From contig JADJWD010000005.1 of assembly GCA_016716535.1 (NCBI GenBank), forward strand, positions 1 to 64,000: a stretch of DNA of 64,000 nucleotides, in the 5' to 3' direction. Under the pieces are notes generated by a model that ran no database searches, had not been told where the DNA came from, and saw only the letters and a program-made list of their open reading frames with translations. Positions 42,101 through 50,799 of the stretch are shown in pieces (within the stretch, counting starts at the first letter, position 1; each line of letters starts with the position of its first letter). The translations under genes were made by a program, and so were the position numbers. Source of the stretch: Betaproteobacteria bacterium (GTDB lineage Bacteria; Pseudomonadota; Gammaproteobacteria; Burkholderiales; Burkholderiaceae_C).

Positions 42101-42487
42101 ATGCGAGAGCGCACCTTCACGATCAGCGAGCTGGCGTCGGAGTTCGACGTCACCGCGCGCGCCATCCGCTTCTACGAAGACGTGGGCCTGCTGACGCCGG
42201 CGCGCGCCGGGCGCAACCGCGTCTACACGCACCGCGACCGCACGCGGCTGAAGCTGACGCTGCGCGGCAAGCGGCTCGGGCTGACGCTGTCGGAGATCAA
42301 GCAGCTCGTCGACCTCTACGAGGCCGGCACCGACCAGGCGCCGCAGCTGCGCGCCTTTCTCGACGTGCTGGGCGCGCACCGGCGCTCGCTCGAGCAGCAG
42401 CGCGAAGACCTCGAGATCACGCTGGCCGAGATCGCCCAGCACGAGGCGCGCTGCCGCACGCTGCTGGGTACGCGCCGCAGGCGCTGA
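42101..42487 (+). CDS. liuR: MerR-family regulator LiuR
   Basis: Regulator of branched-chain amino-acid and related acyl-CoA catabolism, 128 residues. The MerR helix-turn-helix is FTISELASEFDVTARAIRFYE, with wing GRNRVYTHRDRTRLKLTLRG, followed by a dimerisation helix (about 75-120). The likeness to LiuR and the position just upstream of isovaleryl-CoA dehydrogenase support the name. ATG 42101 was chosen. A TATATT hexamer (42085-42090) lies 10 bases before it without a Shine-Dalgarno. Confidence 0.9.
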   Translation: MRERTFTISELASEFDVTARAIRFYEDVGLLTPARAGRNRVYTHRDRTRLKLTLRGKRLGLTLSEIKQLVDLYEAGTDQAPQLRAFLDVLGAHRRSLEQQREDLEITLAEIAQHEARCRTLLGTRRRR

Positions 42488-42561
42488 AGGCACAGGCGCC
42501 GGCGCTGAACGCGTTGACGGCGCGGCGGCTCGCGGCGGGCGCGGCCGGGGCGTTCCGTATG

Positions 42562-42579
42562 ATTGACGTGCACGTCAAT
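42562..42579. promoter_or_regulatory. LiuR operator upstream of isovaleryl-CoA dehydrogenase
   Basis: ATTGACGTGCACGTCAAT is a perfect 18-bp palindrome 29 bases before the ivd start. A -10-like TATGAT (42558-42563) overlaps its left end, so binding would cover the promoter. It fits the LiuR type of site in proteobacteria (TTGACGT/ACGTCAA half sites), with liuR encoded immediately upstream. Confidence 0.75.
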
Positions 42580-42608
42580 TCACCCGCTTTCCCCGTACGG
42601 AGACCCCC

Positions 42609-43787
42609 ATGGACCTGCCCGGCCTCGACTTCCAGCTCGGCGAGGACATCGACGCACTGCGCGACGCGGTGCGCGCCTTCGTCGCGGCCGAGATCACGCC
42701 GCGCGCCGCCGAGGTCGACAAGAGCGACCGCTTCCCGATGGACCTGTGGCGCAAGATGGGCGAGCTCGGCGTGCTCGGCATCACCGTGCCCGAGGAATAC
42801 GGCGGCGCGGGCCTGGGCTACCTGGCGCACATGGTGGCGATGGAGGAGATCAGCCGCGGCAGCGCGTCGATCGGCCTCAGCTACGGCGCGCACAGCAACC
42901 TGTGCGTCAACCAGATCAAGCGCAACGGCAGCGAGGCGCAGAAGAAGAAGTACTTGCCGAAGCTCATCAGCGGCGAGCACGTCGGCGCTTTGGCGATGAG
43001 CGAGCCGGGCGCCGGCTCCGACGTCATCTCGATGAAGCTGAAGGCCACCGAGAAGGACGGCTATTACGTCCTGAACGGCACGAAGATGTGGATCACCAAC
43101 GGCCCCGACGCCGACACGATGGTGGTCTACGCGAAGACCGAACCCGAACTCGGCGCGCGCGGCGTCACCGCCTTCATCGTCGAGAAGGGCATGAAGGGCT
43201 TTTCGACGGCGCAGAAGCTCGACAAGCTCGGCATGCGCGGCAGCCACACCGGCGAGATGGTGTTCGACGGCGTCGAGGTGCCCGCCGCCAACGTGCTGGG
43301 CGCGCTCAACGGCGGCGCGAAGGTGCTGATGAGCGGGCTGGATTACGAGCGTGCCGTGCTCGCCGCCGGGCCGATCGGCATCATGCAGGCGGTGATGGAC
43401 AACGTGGTGCCCTACGTGCACGAGCGCCGGCAGTTCGGGCAGAGCATCGGCGAGTTCCAGCTCATCCAGGGCAAGCTCGCCGACATGTACACCGTGCTGC
43501 AGGCCGGCCGCGCCTTCTGCTACACGATCGGCAAGAACCTCGACCGGCTCGGCACCGAGCACGTGCGCCAGGTGCGCAAGGACTGCGCGAGCGTCATCCT
43601 GTGGTGCGCCGAGAAGGCCACCTGGATGGCCGGCGAGGGCATCCAGATCTTCGGTGGCAACGGCTACATCAACGACTACCCGCTCGGGCGCCTGTGGCGT
43701 GACGCCAAGCTCTACGAGATCGGCGCGGGCACGAGCGAGATCCGCCGCATGCTGATCGGGCGCGAGCTGTTTTCCGAGACGATGTGA
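42609..43787 (+). CDS. liuA: Isovaleryl-CoA dehydrogenase
   Basis: FAD enzyme oxidising isovaleryl-CoA to 3-methylcrotonyl-CoA in leucine breakdown. It has 392 residues. N-terminal helical, middle beta and C-terminal helical acyl-CoA dehydrogenase domains are present. Catalytic Glu247 lies in SGLDYERAVLAAG, the position characteristic of isovaleryl-CoA dehydrogenases. Other motifs are AMSEPGAGSDV, MWITNGPDADTMVVYAKT and IFGGNGYINDYPLGRLWRDA. The start is behind CGGAGA. The 18-bp palindrome upstream suggests LiuR control. The liuB/C/D genes are not in the window. Confidence 0.95.
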   Translation: MDLPGLDFQLGEDIDALRDAVRAFVAAEITPRAAEVDKSDRFPMDLWRKMGELGVLGITVPEEYGGAGLGYLAHMVAMEEISRGSASIGLSYGAHSNLCVNQIKRNGSEAQKKKYLPKLISGEHVGALAMSEPGAGSDVISMKLKATEKDGYYVLNGTKMWITNGPDADTMVVYAKTEPELGARGVTAFIVEKGMKGFSTAQKLDKLGMRGSHTGEMVFDGVEVPAANVLGALNGGAKVLMSGLDYERAVLAAGPIGIMQAVMDNVVPYVHERRQFGQSIGEFQLIQGKLADMYTVLQAGRAFCYTIGKNLDRLGTEHVRQVRKDCASVILWCAEKATWMAGEGIQIFGGNGYINDYPLGRLWRDAKLYEIGAGTSEIRRMLIGRELFSETM

Positions 43788-43849
43788 GGCGCCGCGGCGC
43801 CTCGCCCCGGCGCGCCTTGGGGCGAAAGGGTGCCGCCTAAACTCGCCGC

Positions 43850-44593
43850 ATGCGCGAAGAACTGAAGCACCTGCTCGACAACAACCGCCGCTGGGCGGCG
43901 GCGACGAACGCTCGCGAGCCGGGCTTCTTCACGCGCCTGGCGCAGCAGCAAAGCCCGCGCTACATGTGGATCGGCTGCGCCGACAGCCGCGTGCCGGCCA
44001 ACGAGATCACCGGCCTCGATCCCGGCGAGGTGTTCGTCCACCGCAACGTCGCCAACGTCGTCGTGCACTCGGACCTGAACGCGCTGTCGACGATCCAGTT
44101 CGCGGTCGAGCACCTGAAGGTCGAGCACATCATCGTCGTCGGCCACTACGGCTGCGCCGGCGTGCGCGCGGCGATGCGCGGCCTGCGCGTGGGGCTGGCC
44201 GACAACTGGCTGCGCCACGTGCACGACGTGCGGCTGCGCCATCGCAAACGCATCGACCACCTGCCCGAGCCCGAGCAGGAGAACATCCTGTGCGAGATGA
44301 ACGTCATCGAGCAGGTGGGCAACGTCGCGCTGTCCACCGTGGTGCAGGACGCCTGGGCGCGCGGCCAGAAGGTCAGCGTGCACGGCTGGGTCTACGGCCT
44401 CTCCGACGGGCTGCTGAAGGATCTGCAGGTGACGATGGACCGGCCCGAGACGGTGGTGCAGGTGTTCGGCGCGGCGATCAAGCGCTATCCGCGGCAGGCC
44501 GGCGGCGAAGCGAACGGCGGAACGGGCAACGGCGCGGGCGACCCGTCAGGCGATGACGTGGACGACGACGTAAGCGGCGAGACCACCTTCTGA
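43850..44593 (+). CDS. can: Beta-class carbonic anhydrase
   Basis: Interconverts CO2 and bicarbonate. It has 247 residues. Zinc ligands are Cys43 (GCADSRVP), His99 and Cys102 (GHYGCAGV), with the Asp45/Arg47 dyad, as in E. coli Can. The C-terminus adds a Gly/Asp-rich tail of about 30 residues (GGTGNGAGDPSGDDVDDD). TAAACT ends 6 bases before the ATG and there is no Shine-Dalgarno, so the mRNA may be leaderless. Bicarbonate supply for the acyl-CoA carboxylases of leucine catabolism is a plausible link to its neighbours, but this is inference. Confidence 0.95.
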   Translation: MREELKHLLDNNRRWAAATNAREPGFFTRLAQQQSPRYMWIGCADSRVPANEITGLDPGEVFVHRNVANVVVHSDLNALSTIQFAVEHLKVEHIIVVGHYGCAGVRAAMRGLRVGLADNWLRHVHDVRLRHRKRIDHLPEPEQENILCEMNVIEQVGNVALSTVVQDAWARGQKVSVHGWVYGLSDGLLKDLQVTMDRPETVVQVFGAAIKRYPRQAGGEANGGTGNGAGDPSGDDVDDDVSGETTF

Positions 44594-44597
44594 ACCT

Positions 44598-44613
44598 ACA
44601 CTGCCGGCAGTGT
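44598..44613. promoter_or_regulatory. 16-bp palindrome upstream of aceK
   Basis: ACACTGCCGGCAGTGT is a perfect palindrome 19 bases before the aceK start and 4 bases after the carbonic anhydrase stop. A TACACT -10-like hexamer (44597-44602) overlaps its left end. It could be an operator for aceK, or, as a hairpin followed by TCTTT, a weak terminator. Confidence 0.45.
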
Positions 44614-44632
44614 CTTTGCCTGGCTGCCGTCC

Positions 44633-46429
44633 ATGTTCCCGCAACGTCTCAACGACTCTCGCGCCTACGACATCGCCGCCGCGCTGCGCGACGGCTTCGA
44701 CCGGCACTACCGCCTCTTCCGCGAGACCAGCGCCGCGGCCAAGCAGCGCTTCGAGCGTGCCGACTGGCACGGCCAGCAGCGCGCGCAGCGCGAGCGCATC
44801 GAGTTCTACGACGTGCGCGTCGACGAAGCGGTGCTGCGCCTGCGCACCGAGTTCGGCGTCGACAAGCTCGGCATGGACACCTGGCAGCAGGTCAAGCTGC
44901 ATTACATCGGCCTGTTGACCGACCATCACCAGCCCGAGCTTGCCGAGACCTTCTTCAACTCGGTGACGGCCAAGCTGCTTCACCGCAGCTACTTCAACAA
45001 CGACTTCATCTTCGTGCGCCCGGCCGTCAGCACCGAGTACATCGAGAACGACGAGCCGGCCAGCAAGCCCACCTACCGGGCCTACTACCCGACGCGCGAG
45101 AACTTGCGCGAGACCTGGAAGCGCGTCATCGACAACTTCCAGCTCGCGCTGGAGTTCGAGGACCTCGACCGCGACGCGGCCAACGTGACGCAGGCGATGC
45201 TGGCCGAACTGGGGCCGTTCCGCCCGCGCACGAACTTTCAGATCCAGGTGCTGTCGAGCCTGTTCTTCCGCAACAAGGGCGCCTACCTCGTCGGCAAGAT
45301 CATCAACGGCTTCGTCGAGATCCCGCTGGCGCTGCCGATCCTGCACACCGGCGAAGGCGCCGGCAGCAAGCTCGTCGTCGACGCGGCGCTCTTCGGCGAG
45401 GACGAGCTGCTGATGATCTTCAGTTACGCGCGCGCCTACTTCATGGTCGACATGGAGGTGCCGAGCGCCTACGTGCAGTTCCTGCGCGGCATGATGCCGC
45501 GCAAGCCCCGCTCCGAGCTGTACAGCGCGCTCGGCCTGCAGAAGCAGGGCAAGAACATGTTCTACCGCGACTTCATGTACCACCTGCGGCACAGCAGCGA
45601 CCGCTTCCGCATCGCGCCGGGCATCAAGGGCATGGTGATGCTGGTGTTCGACCTGCCGTCGTACCCGTACGTGTTCAAGGTCATCAAGGACTTCTACCCG
45701 CCGCAGAAGGACACGACGCGCGAGCAGATCATGTCCAAGTACCTGCTCGTCAAGCAGCACGACCGCGTCGGCCGCATGGCCGACACGCTCGAGTACAGCA
45801 TGGTCGCCTTCCCGCGCCAGCGCTTCGAGGAGGAGCTGATCGCCGAGCTGAAGCACTTCTGCGGCAGCCTGCTCGAGGACGACGGCGACCGCCTCGTCAT
45901 CCGCCACCTCTACATCGAGCGGCGGATGATCCCGCTGAACATCTATCTGCAGGAAGCCGGGCCGGAGGGCGTCGAGCACGCCGTCGTCGAGTACGGCAAC
46001 GCGATCAAGGACCTCGTCGCGGCAAACATCTTCCCCGGCGACATGTTGTGGAAGAACTTCGGCGTCACGCGCCACGGCAAGGTCGTCTTCTACGACTACG
46101 ACGAGATCGAGTACCTCACCGACTGCAACTTCCGCCGCGTGCCCGCGCCTCGCAACGAGGAAGACGAGATGAGCGGCGAGATCTGGTACACGGTGAACAA
46201 GGGCGACGTGTTCCCGGAGACCTTCGGCCCGTTCCTGCTCGGCAACGACGAGGTGCGCGAGGTGTTCATGGCGCACCACGCCGACCTGCTGGACGCCGCG
46301 TTCTGGCAGGGCTGCAAGGAGCGCATCCTCGCCGGGCACGTGCACGACGTGTTCCCGTACGAGCCGACGAAGCGCTTCTCGATGCGCGCCAAGGCGCTTG
46401 CGGTGGCCGAGGAAGCGCTGGCCGAGTGA
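44633..46429 (+). CDS. aceK: Isocitrate dehydrogenase kinase/phosphatase
   Basis: Bifunctional enzyme that phosphorylates and dephosphorylates isocitrate dehydrogenase, switching flux between the TCA cycle and the glyoxylate bypass. It has 598 residues, normal length. An N-terminal regulatory domain is followed by a kinase-like domain with GIKGMVMLVFDLPSYPYVFKVIKD (nucleotide-binding part) and VIRHLYIERRMIPLNIYLQE, then NFGVTRHGKVVFYDYDEIEYL (the DYDE metal site). It lies near liuA, thiolase and acyl-CoA dehydrogenase, pathways that yield acetyl-CoA. No aceA or aceB is in the window. Confidence 0.96.
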   Translation: MFPQRLNDSRAYDIAAALRDGFDRHYRLFRETSAAAKQRFERADWHGQQRAQRERIEFYDVRVDEAVLRLRTEFGVDKLGMDTWQQVKLHYIGLLTDHHQPELAETFFNSVTAKLLHRSYFNNDFIFVRPAVSTEYIENDEPASKPTYRAYYPTRENLRETWKRVIDNFQLALEFEDLDRDAANVTQAMLAELGPFRPRTNFQIQVLSSLFFRNKGAYLVGKIINGFVEIPLALPILHTGEGAGSKLVVDAALFGEDELLMIFSYARAYFMVDMEVPSAYVQFLRGMMPRKPRSELYSALGLQKQGKNMFYRDFMYHLRHSSDRFRIAPGIKGMVMLVFDLPSYPYVFKVIKDFYPPQKDTTREQIMSKYLLVKQHDRVGRMADTLEYSMVAFPRQRFEEELIAELKHFCGSLLEDDGDRLVIRHLYIERRMIPLNIYLQEAGPEGVEHAVVEYGNAIKDLVAANIFPGDMLWKNFGVTRHGKVVFYDYDEIEYLTDCNFRRVPAPRNEEDEMSGEIWYTVNKGDVFPETFGPFLLGNDEVREVFMAHHADLLDAAFWQGCKERILAGHVHDVFPYEPTKRFSMRAKALAVAEEALAE

Positions 46430-46442
46430 GGCGGCGCGCGAG

Positions 46443-46934
46443 ATGAACTTGCGCGACGCGCTCGAACTGGCCAGCTACGCCGTCACGGTGATCGGCCTGC
46501 CGTTCGCCGTCTGGGTGTTCTATCTTCAGCAGCGCAAGGAACGCGAGAACGAGGAAGAGGAGGCCTACCAGCACCTGGCCGACGCCTACAACGACTTCCT
46601 GAAAACCGCGCTCGCCCACAGCGACCTGCAACTGCGCACGACGAGCGCGCTGCCCGACCCGACGCCCGAGCAGCGCGAGCGCATGCTCGTCATCTTCGAC
46701 ATGCTGATCTCGCTGTTCGAGCGCGCCTTCCTCGTCGCCTGGAAGCCCGAGATGACCGACAGCGAACAGCGGCGCTGGAACAGCTGGGACGACTACATGC
46801 GCGAGTGGTGCCGCCGCGACGACTTCGCCAACGCGCTGCCGTTCCTGCTGCGCGGCGAGGACCCCGAGTTCCAGCGCTACATCACCGGCGTGGCCGCCGA
46901 GGAAGGCCGCAGCGGGTTGATCGCGCCAGCCTGA
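46443..46934 (+). CDS. Small membrane-anchored protein of unknown function
   Basis: 163-residue protein not assigned to a characterised family. One N-terminal membrane helix (about 10-28: ASYAVTVIGLPFAVWVFYL) is followed by a charged segment (QQRKERENEEEEAYQHL) and a soluble helical region (MLVIFDMLISLFERAFLVAWKPEM, RRWNSWDDYMREWCRRDDF). Similar topology is seen in small DUF proteins that tether to the inner membrane. It starts 13 bases after aceK, so it is probably co-transcribed. No catalytic motif was recognised. Confidence 0.75.
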   Translation: MNLRDALELASYAVTVIGLPFAVWVFYLQQRKERENEEEEAYQHLADAYNDFLKTALAHSDLQLRTTSALPDPTPEQRERMLVIFDMLISLFERAFLVAWKPEMTDSEQRRWNSWDDYMREWCRRDDFANALPFLLRGEDPEFQRYITGVAAEEGRSGLIAPA

Positions 46935-47002
46935 GGCCGTTCCTGCGCGCGACTGCCAAACACCTCCGACCCCGAAGCCCGATTCCCGAAGGAGAGCCCA
47001 CC

Positions 47003-48184
47003 ATGTCGCAAGACCCCATCGTCATCGTCTCCGCCGCCCGCACGCCGATCGGCGGTCTGCTCGGCGACTTCGCCGGCCTCGCCGCGTGGGAGCTGGGTGC
47101 GGTGGCCGTCAAGGCCGCCGTCGAGCGCGCCGGCATCGCCGGCGACGCCGTCGACGAGGTGCTGCTCGGCAACTGCCTGATGGCCGGCCAGGGCCAGGCG
47201 CCGGCGCGCCAGGCGATGCGCAAAGCCGGCCTGCCCGACTCGACCGGCGCGGTGACACTGTCGAAGATGTGCGGCAGCGGCATGCGCGCGGTGATGTTCG
47301 CGCACGACATGCTCGCTGCCGGCACGGCCGACGTGATGGTGGCCGGCGGCATGGAGAGCATGACCAACGCACCGCACCTGATGTTCGCGCGCAAGGGCGT
47401 GCGCTACGGCCACGCGCAGATCTTCGACCACATGGCGATGGACGGCCTGGAAGACGCCTACGAGCGCGGCAAGGCGATGGGCGTCTTCGCCGAGAGCTGC
47501 GCGGCGAAGTACGGCTTCACGCGCGAGGCGCAGGACCGCTTCGCGATCGCCTCGACGACACGCGCGAAGCAGGCCAACGAGGACGGCAGCTTCGACTGGG
47601 AGATCGCGCCCGTCACACTCGCCGGCAAGGGTGGCGAGACCGTCGTCAAGTTCGACGAGCAGCCCTTCAAGGCCAGGCTCGACAAGATCCCGTCGCTGAA
47701 GCCCGCGTTCAAGAAGGACGGCACGATCACCGCCGCCAACGCCAGCAGCATCAGCGACGGCGCCGCGGCGCTGGTGCTGATGCGCGAGAGCACGGCCGCA
47801 AAGCGCGGCTGCAAGCCGCTGGCGCGCATCGTCAGCCATGCCGTGCACGCGCAGGCGCCGGAGTGGTTCAGCACCGCGCCCGCCGGCGCCATCGCCCGCG
47901 CGCTGGCCAAGGCGGGCTGGCAGGCCGGCGAGGTCGACCTGTGGGAAGTCAACGAGGCCTTCGCCGCGGTGACGATGGCCGCGATGGCCGAGTACAAGCT
48001 GCCGCACGAGATCGTCAACGTGCACGGCGGCGCCTGCGCGCTGGGCCACCCGATCGGCGCTTCCGGCGCGCGCATCGTCGTCACGCTGCTCGGCGCGCTG
48101 CAAAAGCGCGGGTCGAAGCGGGGGATGGCGGCGCTGTGCATCGGCGGCGGCGAGGCCACCGCGCTGGCCGTGGAGATGCTGTGA
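47003..48184 (+). CDS. atoB: Acetyl-CoA C-acetyltransferase (thiolase)
   Basis: Condenses or cleaves acetoacetyl-CoA. It has 393 residues. The catalytic residues are Cys90 (SKMCGSGM), His349 (ACALGHPIGASG) and Cys379 (LCIGGGEA), equivalent to those of the Zoogloea biosynthetic thiolase. VNEAFAAV is conserved. It fits the final step of leucine/isoleucine degradation in this region, or acetoacetyl-CoA supply for polyhydroxybutyrate. The ribosome binding site GAAGGAGAG is strong. The stop overlaps the GTG of the LysE gene. Confidence 0.93.
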   Translation: MSQDPIVIVSAARTPIGGLLGDFAGLAAWELGAVAVKAAVERAGIAGDAVDEVLLGNCLMAGQGQAPARQAMRKAGLPDSTGAVTLSKMCGSGMRAVMFAHDMLAAGTADVMVAGGMESMTNAPHLMFARKGVRYGHAQIFDHMAMDGLEDAYERGKAMGVFAESCAAKYGFTREAQDRFAIASTTRAKQANEDGSFDWEIAPVTLAGKGGETVVKFDEQPFKARLDKIPSLKPAFKKDGTITAANASSISDGAAALVLMRESTAAKRGCKPLARIVSHAVHAQAPEWFSTAPAGAIARALAKAGWQAGEVDLWEVNEAFAAVTMAAMAEYKLPHEIVNVHGGACALGHPIGASGARIVVTLLGALQKRGSKRGMAALCIGGGEATALAVEML

Positions 48185-48852
48185 TCGCTGGTCAGGGCCT
48201 GCTGCCCGGGCCTGCCGAGGCGGCGCTGTTCGCCACCGCCGTGCTCGTGCTCAACGCAACGCCGGGCGTCGACCTCCTGCTCACCGTGAGTCGCACGCTC
48301 GGCGGCGGCGTGCGCGCCGGGGTTGCCGCGGCGTTGGGCATCTCGGCCGGGTGCGTGGTGCATGCGCTGTCCGCGGCCTTCGGGCTGGCGGCGCTGCTGG
48401 CGCTGCACCCCGAAGCCTTCCGCGCCATTCAGTGGGCGGGCGCCGCGTATCTCGCCTGGCTGGGCATCGGCCTGCTGCGCGCGGCCTGGCGCGCCGAGCC
48501 ACCCGCCGGCAACCAAGGCGCGGCCGCCGGGCCGGCGCGCGGTGCCTGGGCCGACTTCCGCACCGGCCTCTTCACCAACGTGCTGAATCCGAAGGTGGCG
48601 TTGTTCTTCCTCGCCTTCCTGCCGCAGTTCGTTCCCACGGATTCGCCGAGCCCGACCGCGTCGTTCCTGCTGTTGGGCGCCTGGTTCGTCGCCCAGGGCA
48701 CCGTCTTCCTGCTGGCGCTGGTGGCGTTGGCGGCGAACTTGCGCCGCCTGTCGGCCAACGACAGCACCCGCCGCTGGCTGCAAGGTGCCGGCGGCCTGCT
48801 CTTCATCGTGCTGGCGCTGCGCATCGTGCGCGAGCAGCCGGCCGGCGCCTGA
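48181..48852 (+). CDS. LysE/RhtB family exporter
   Basis: Inner-membrane exporter of 223 residues with about six predicted helices. LysE-family features are VLVLNATPGVDLLLTVSRTLGGG near the N-terminus, LGISAGCVVHALSAAFG, and FRTGLFTNVLNPKVALFFLAFLPQFV. Family members export amino acids such as lysine, threonine or homoserine lactone. GTG 48181 overlaps the thiolase stop by 4 bases, so it is probably part of that transcript. Substrate unknown. Confidence 0.88.
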   Translation: MIAGQGLLPGPAEAALFATAVLVLNATPGVDLLLTVSRTLGGGVRAGVAAALGISAGCVVHALSAAFGLAALLALHPEAFRAIQWAGAAYLAWLGIGLLRAAWRAEPPAGNQGAAAGPARGAWADFRTGLFTNVLNPKVALFFLAFLPQFVPTDSPSPTASFLLLGAWFVAQGTVFLLALVALAANLRRLSANDSTRRWLQGAGGLLFIVLALRIVREQPAGA

Positions 48853-48888
48853 GCCCTGTGCCGGCGCCGATTCACCGAAAGTGACGCC

Positions 48889-50019
48889 ATGCTGTTGAGC
48901 GACGACCACCTGGCCGTGCAGGACGCGGTGCGCGCGTTCGTGCAGGCCGAGATCGCCCCGAACGCCGCCGCCTGGGACAAGAGCCACCAGTTCCCTGCCG
49001 CGCAGCTGCGCGGGCTGGCGGCGCTCGGCTGCTACGGGGTGGCCGTTCCCGTCGAGTACGACGGCGCCGGCCTCGACACCCTGGCGCTGGCCGTCATCCT
49101 CGAGGAGATCGCCGCCGGCGACGGCGCGACGAGCACCGTCGTCAGCGTCAACAACTGCCCGGTGTGCAGCATCCTGATGGCTTTCGGCAATGTCGACCAG
49201 AAGGAGCGCTTCCTGAAGCCGCTGGCGCGCGGCGACATGCTCGGCGCCTTCTGCCTGACCGAGCCGCACGTCGGCTCCGAGGCCGGCGGCCTGAAGACCC
49301 TGGCGACGCGCGACGGCGGCGACTACGTGCTCAACGGCGTCAAGCAGTTCATCACCAGCGGCAAGAACGGCGACGTGGCGATCGTGATGGCCGTCACCGA
49401 CCGGGCGGCGGGCAAGAAGGGTATCAGCGCCTTCCTCGTGCCGACCTCGACCCCCGGCTACAAGGTCGCGCGCATCGAGGACAAGATGGGCCAGCACGCC
49501 AGCGACACGGCGCAGATCGTGTTCGAGAACTGCCGCGTGCCGGCGGCCAACCTGCTGGGCGACGAGGGCATGGGGCTGAAGATCGCGCTGTCGGGGCTCG
49601 AAGGCGGGCGCATCGGCATCGCCAGCCAGAGCGTGGGCATGGCGCGCGCGGCGTTCGAGGCGGCGCTCGCCTACAGCAAGGAGCGGCAGAGCTTCGGCCA
49701 GCGCATCTTCGAGCACCAGGCGGTGCAGTTCAAGCTGGCCGAGATGGCCACGCAGATCGAGGCCGCGCGCCAGCTGGTCTGGCACGCCGCGGCGCTGAAG
49801 GACGCCGGCCGGCCGTGCCTGAAGGAAGCGGCGATGGCCAAGCTCAACGCCAGCGAGATGGCCGAGCGTGTCTGCTCGGCGGCGATCCAGGTCTTCGGCG
49901 GCTACGGCTACGTCAGCGACTTCCCGGTCGAGCGCATCTACCGCGACGTGCGCGTGACGCAGATCTACGAGGGGACGAGCGAGGTGCAGAAGATCTTGAT
50001 CGGGCGGGCGTTGGGGTAG
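48889..50019 (+). CDS. Acyl-CoA dehydrogenase (short-chain type)
   Basis: FAD-dependent acyl-CoA dehydrogenase, 376 residues. The candidate catalytic base is Glu361 in VTQIYEGTSEVQ, the position used by short/branched-chain enzymes and distinct from that of LiuA at 42609. Other motifs are FCLTEPHVGSEAGG (FAD contact), QFITSGKNGDVAIVMA, ERQSFGQRIFEHQAV and VFGGYGYVSDFPVERIYRD. The setting after a thiolase suggests isobutyryl- or 2-methylbutyryl-CoA, or butyryl-CoA; the sequence alone does not decide. Confidence 0.9.
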   Translation: MLLSDDHLAVQDAVRAFVQAEIAPNAAAWDKSHQFPAAQLRGLAALGCYGVAVPVEYDGAGLDTLALAVILEEIAAGDGATSTVVSVNNCPVCSILMAFGNVDQKERFLKPLARGDMLGAFCLTEPHVGSEAGGLKTLATRDGGDYVLNGVKQFITSGKNGDVAIVMAVTDRAAGKKGISAFLVPTSTPGYKVARIEDKMGQHASDTAQIVFENCRVPAANLLGDEGMGLKIALSGLEGGRIGIASQSVGMARAAFEAALAYSKERQSFGQRIFEHQAVQFKLAEMATQIEAARQLVWHAAALKDAGRPCLKEAAMAKLNASEMAERVCSAAIQVFGGYGYVSDFPVERIYRDVRVTQIYEGTSEVQKILIGRALG

Positions 50020-50036
50020 CGCCCGCCGAAAACAGA

Positions 50037-50065
50037 AGCGGCCGACCTTTTCAGGTTCGGCCGCT
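50037..50065 (-). terminator. Terminator of the PEP-CTERM gene
   Basis: Stem AGCGGCCGA/TCGGCCGCT with inner CC/GG pairs and loop near TTTTCA. Read on the minus strand it is followed by a T-rich tail (TTCTGTTTT), so it mainly ends the PEP-CTERM transcript. It may also stop transcription from the acyl-CoA dehydrogenase side. Confidence 0.7.
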
Positions 50066-50088
50066 CCCAGCCTACCGGGATTGGAGGC

Positions 50089-50763
50089 TCAGGCTTCCGT
50101 GGAGCGTCGACGGCGAGCGGCAGCGCCCAAGCCGAGCAGGGCAAGAGCGGCAAGAGACAGCGAACCCGGCTCAGGCACTCGGACCGTCAGGTCCGTGCTG
50201 AAGAACGCGCCCGATTCGCCCCCGTCCAACGTCAAAAAGCTGATCAACGAAAACGGATCCTGCAAGTCGACGAGACCACCGGAAGTGCCCGGGCCGCTGC
50301 CGCCTGCAACCAGCGTGCCGAAGGGACCCCAGGAGTCGAGGCCTCGGTTCTGATCGTCAGCGTACACCGCATACTGCATCAACCCGCCCGAGCCGGTCAG
50401 GTTGGCGCCGATGTACAGAGGCGCGGAGGCCGCGTTGCCGAAGTTCAGGTTCGTCTGGGCGAAACCTACGGTGACAGTGCCGTACACCGAACCGTCAACG
50501 GACAGCGACGTTCCGAAGCCGGGCATGAAGCGCGGTTCACCGATGGCCGTCAAGGCGATGTCGAGGATCTGGCCGTTGGCAAACTCGGCAATGATGCGGC
50601 CGTCACTGCCGGACAGGTCGCCAGCCCCGTTGTCCACCACGCACGTACTCGTGGCGTACTGAAACGCGCCGCCGTCGACGCACACCGCCATGGACACTGC
50701 TGCTTGTGCAAAACAAGGGGCAGCGATCGCCGCAGCGGCCAGAAGGTTCCTGAGTTGGACCAC
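50089..50763 (-). CDS. PEP-CTERM sorting-signal exported protein
   Basis: 224-residue secreted protein of unknown function. It has an N-terminal signal peptide (about 1-22, ending AQAAV) and a C-terminal PEP-CTERM tripartite signal: VPEPGSLS at 196, a hydrophobic helix and a terminal RRRR cluster, recognised by exosortase. The central part is Gly/Ser-rich beta-type sequence (CVDGGAFQYATSTCVVDNGAG, two Cys possibly bridged), with no catalytic motif. The start is GTG 50763 behind AAGGAAGA. A sigma-54-like promoter lies upstream. The exosortase gene itself is not in the window. Confidence 0.9.
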   Translation of the reverse strand: MVQLRNLLAAAAIAAPCFAQAAVSMAVCVDGGAFQYATSTCVVDNGAGDLSGSDGRIIAEFANGQILDIALTAIGEPRFMPGFGTSLSVDGSVYGTVTVGFAQTNLNFGNAASAPLYIGANLTGSGGLMQYAVYADDQNRGLDSWGPFGTLVAGGSGPGTSGGLVDLQDPFSLISFLTLDGGESGAFFSTDLTVRVPEPGSLSLAALALLGLGAAARRRRSTEA

Positions 50764-50799
50764 TGTTCTTCCTTAGGTTGGCTAGAGATGCGTCAATTC

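Noticed and set aside
41015..42493. Minus-strand frame through the ygjP-liuR gap
   Set aside because: The part over 41830-42050 reads rather protein-like by eye, but it has no start, crosses the plus-strand terminator and continues antisense into two real genes.
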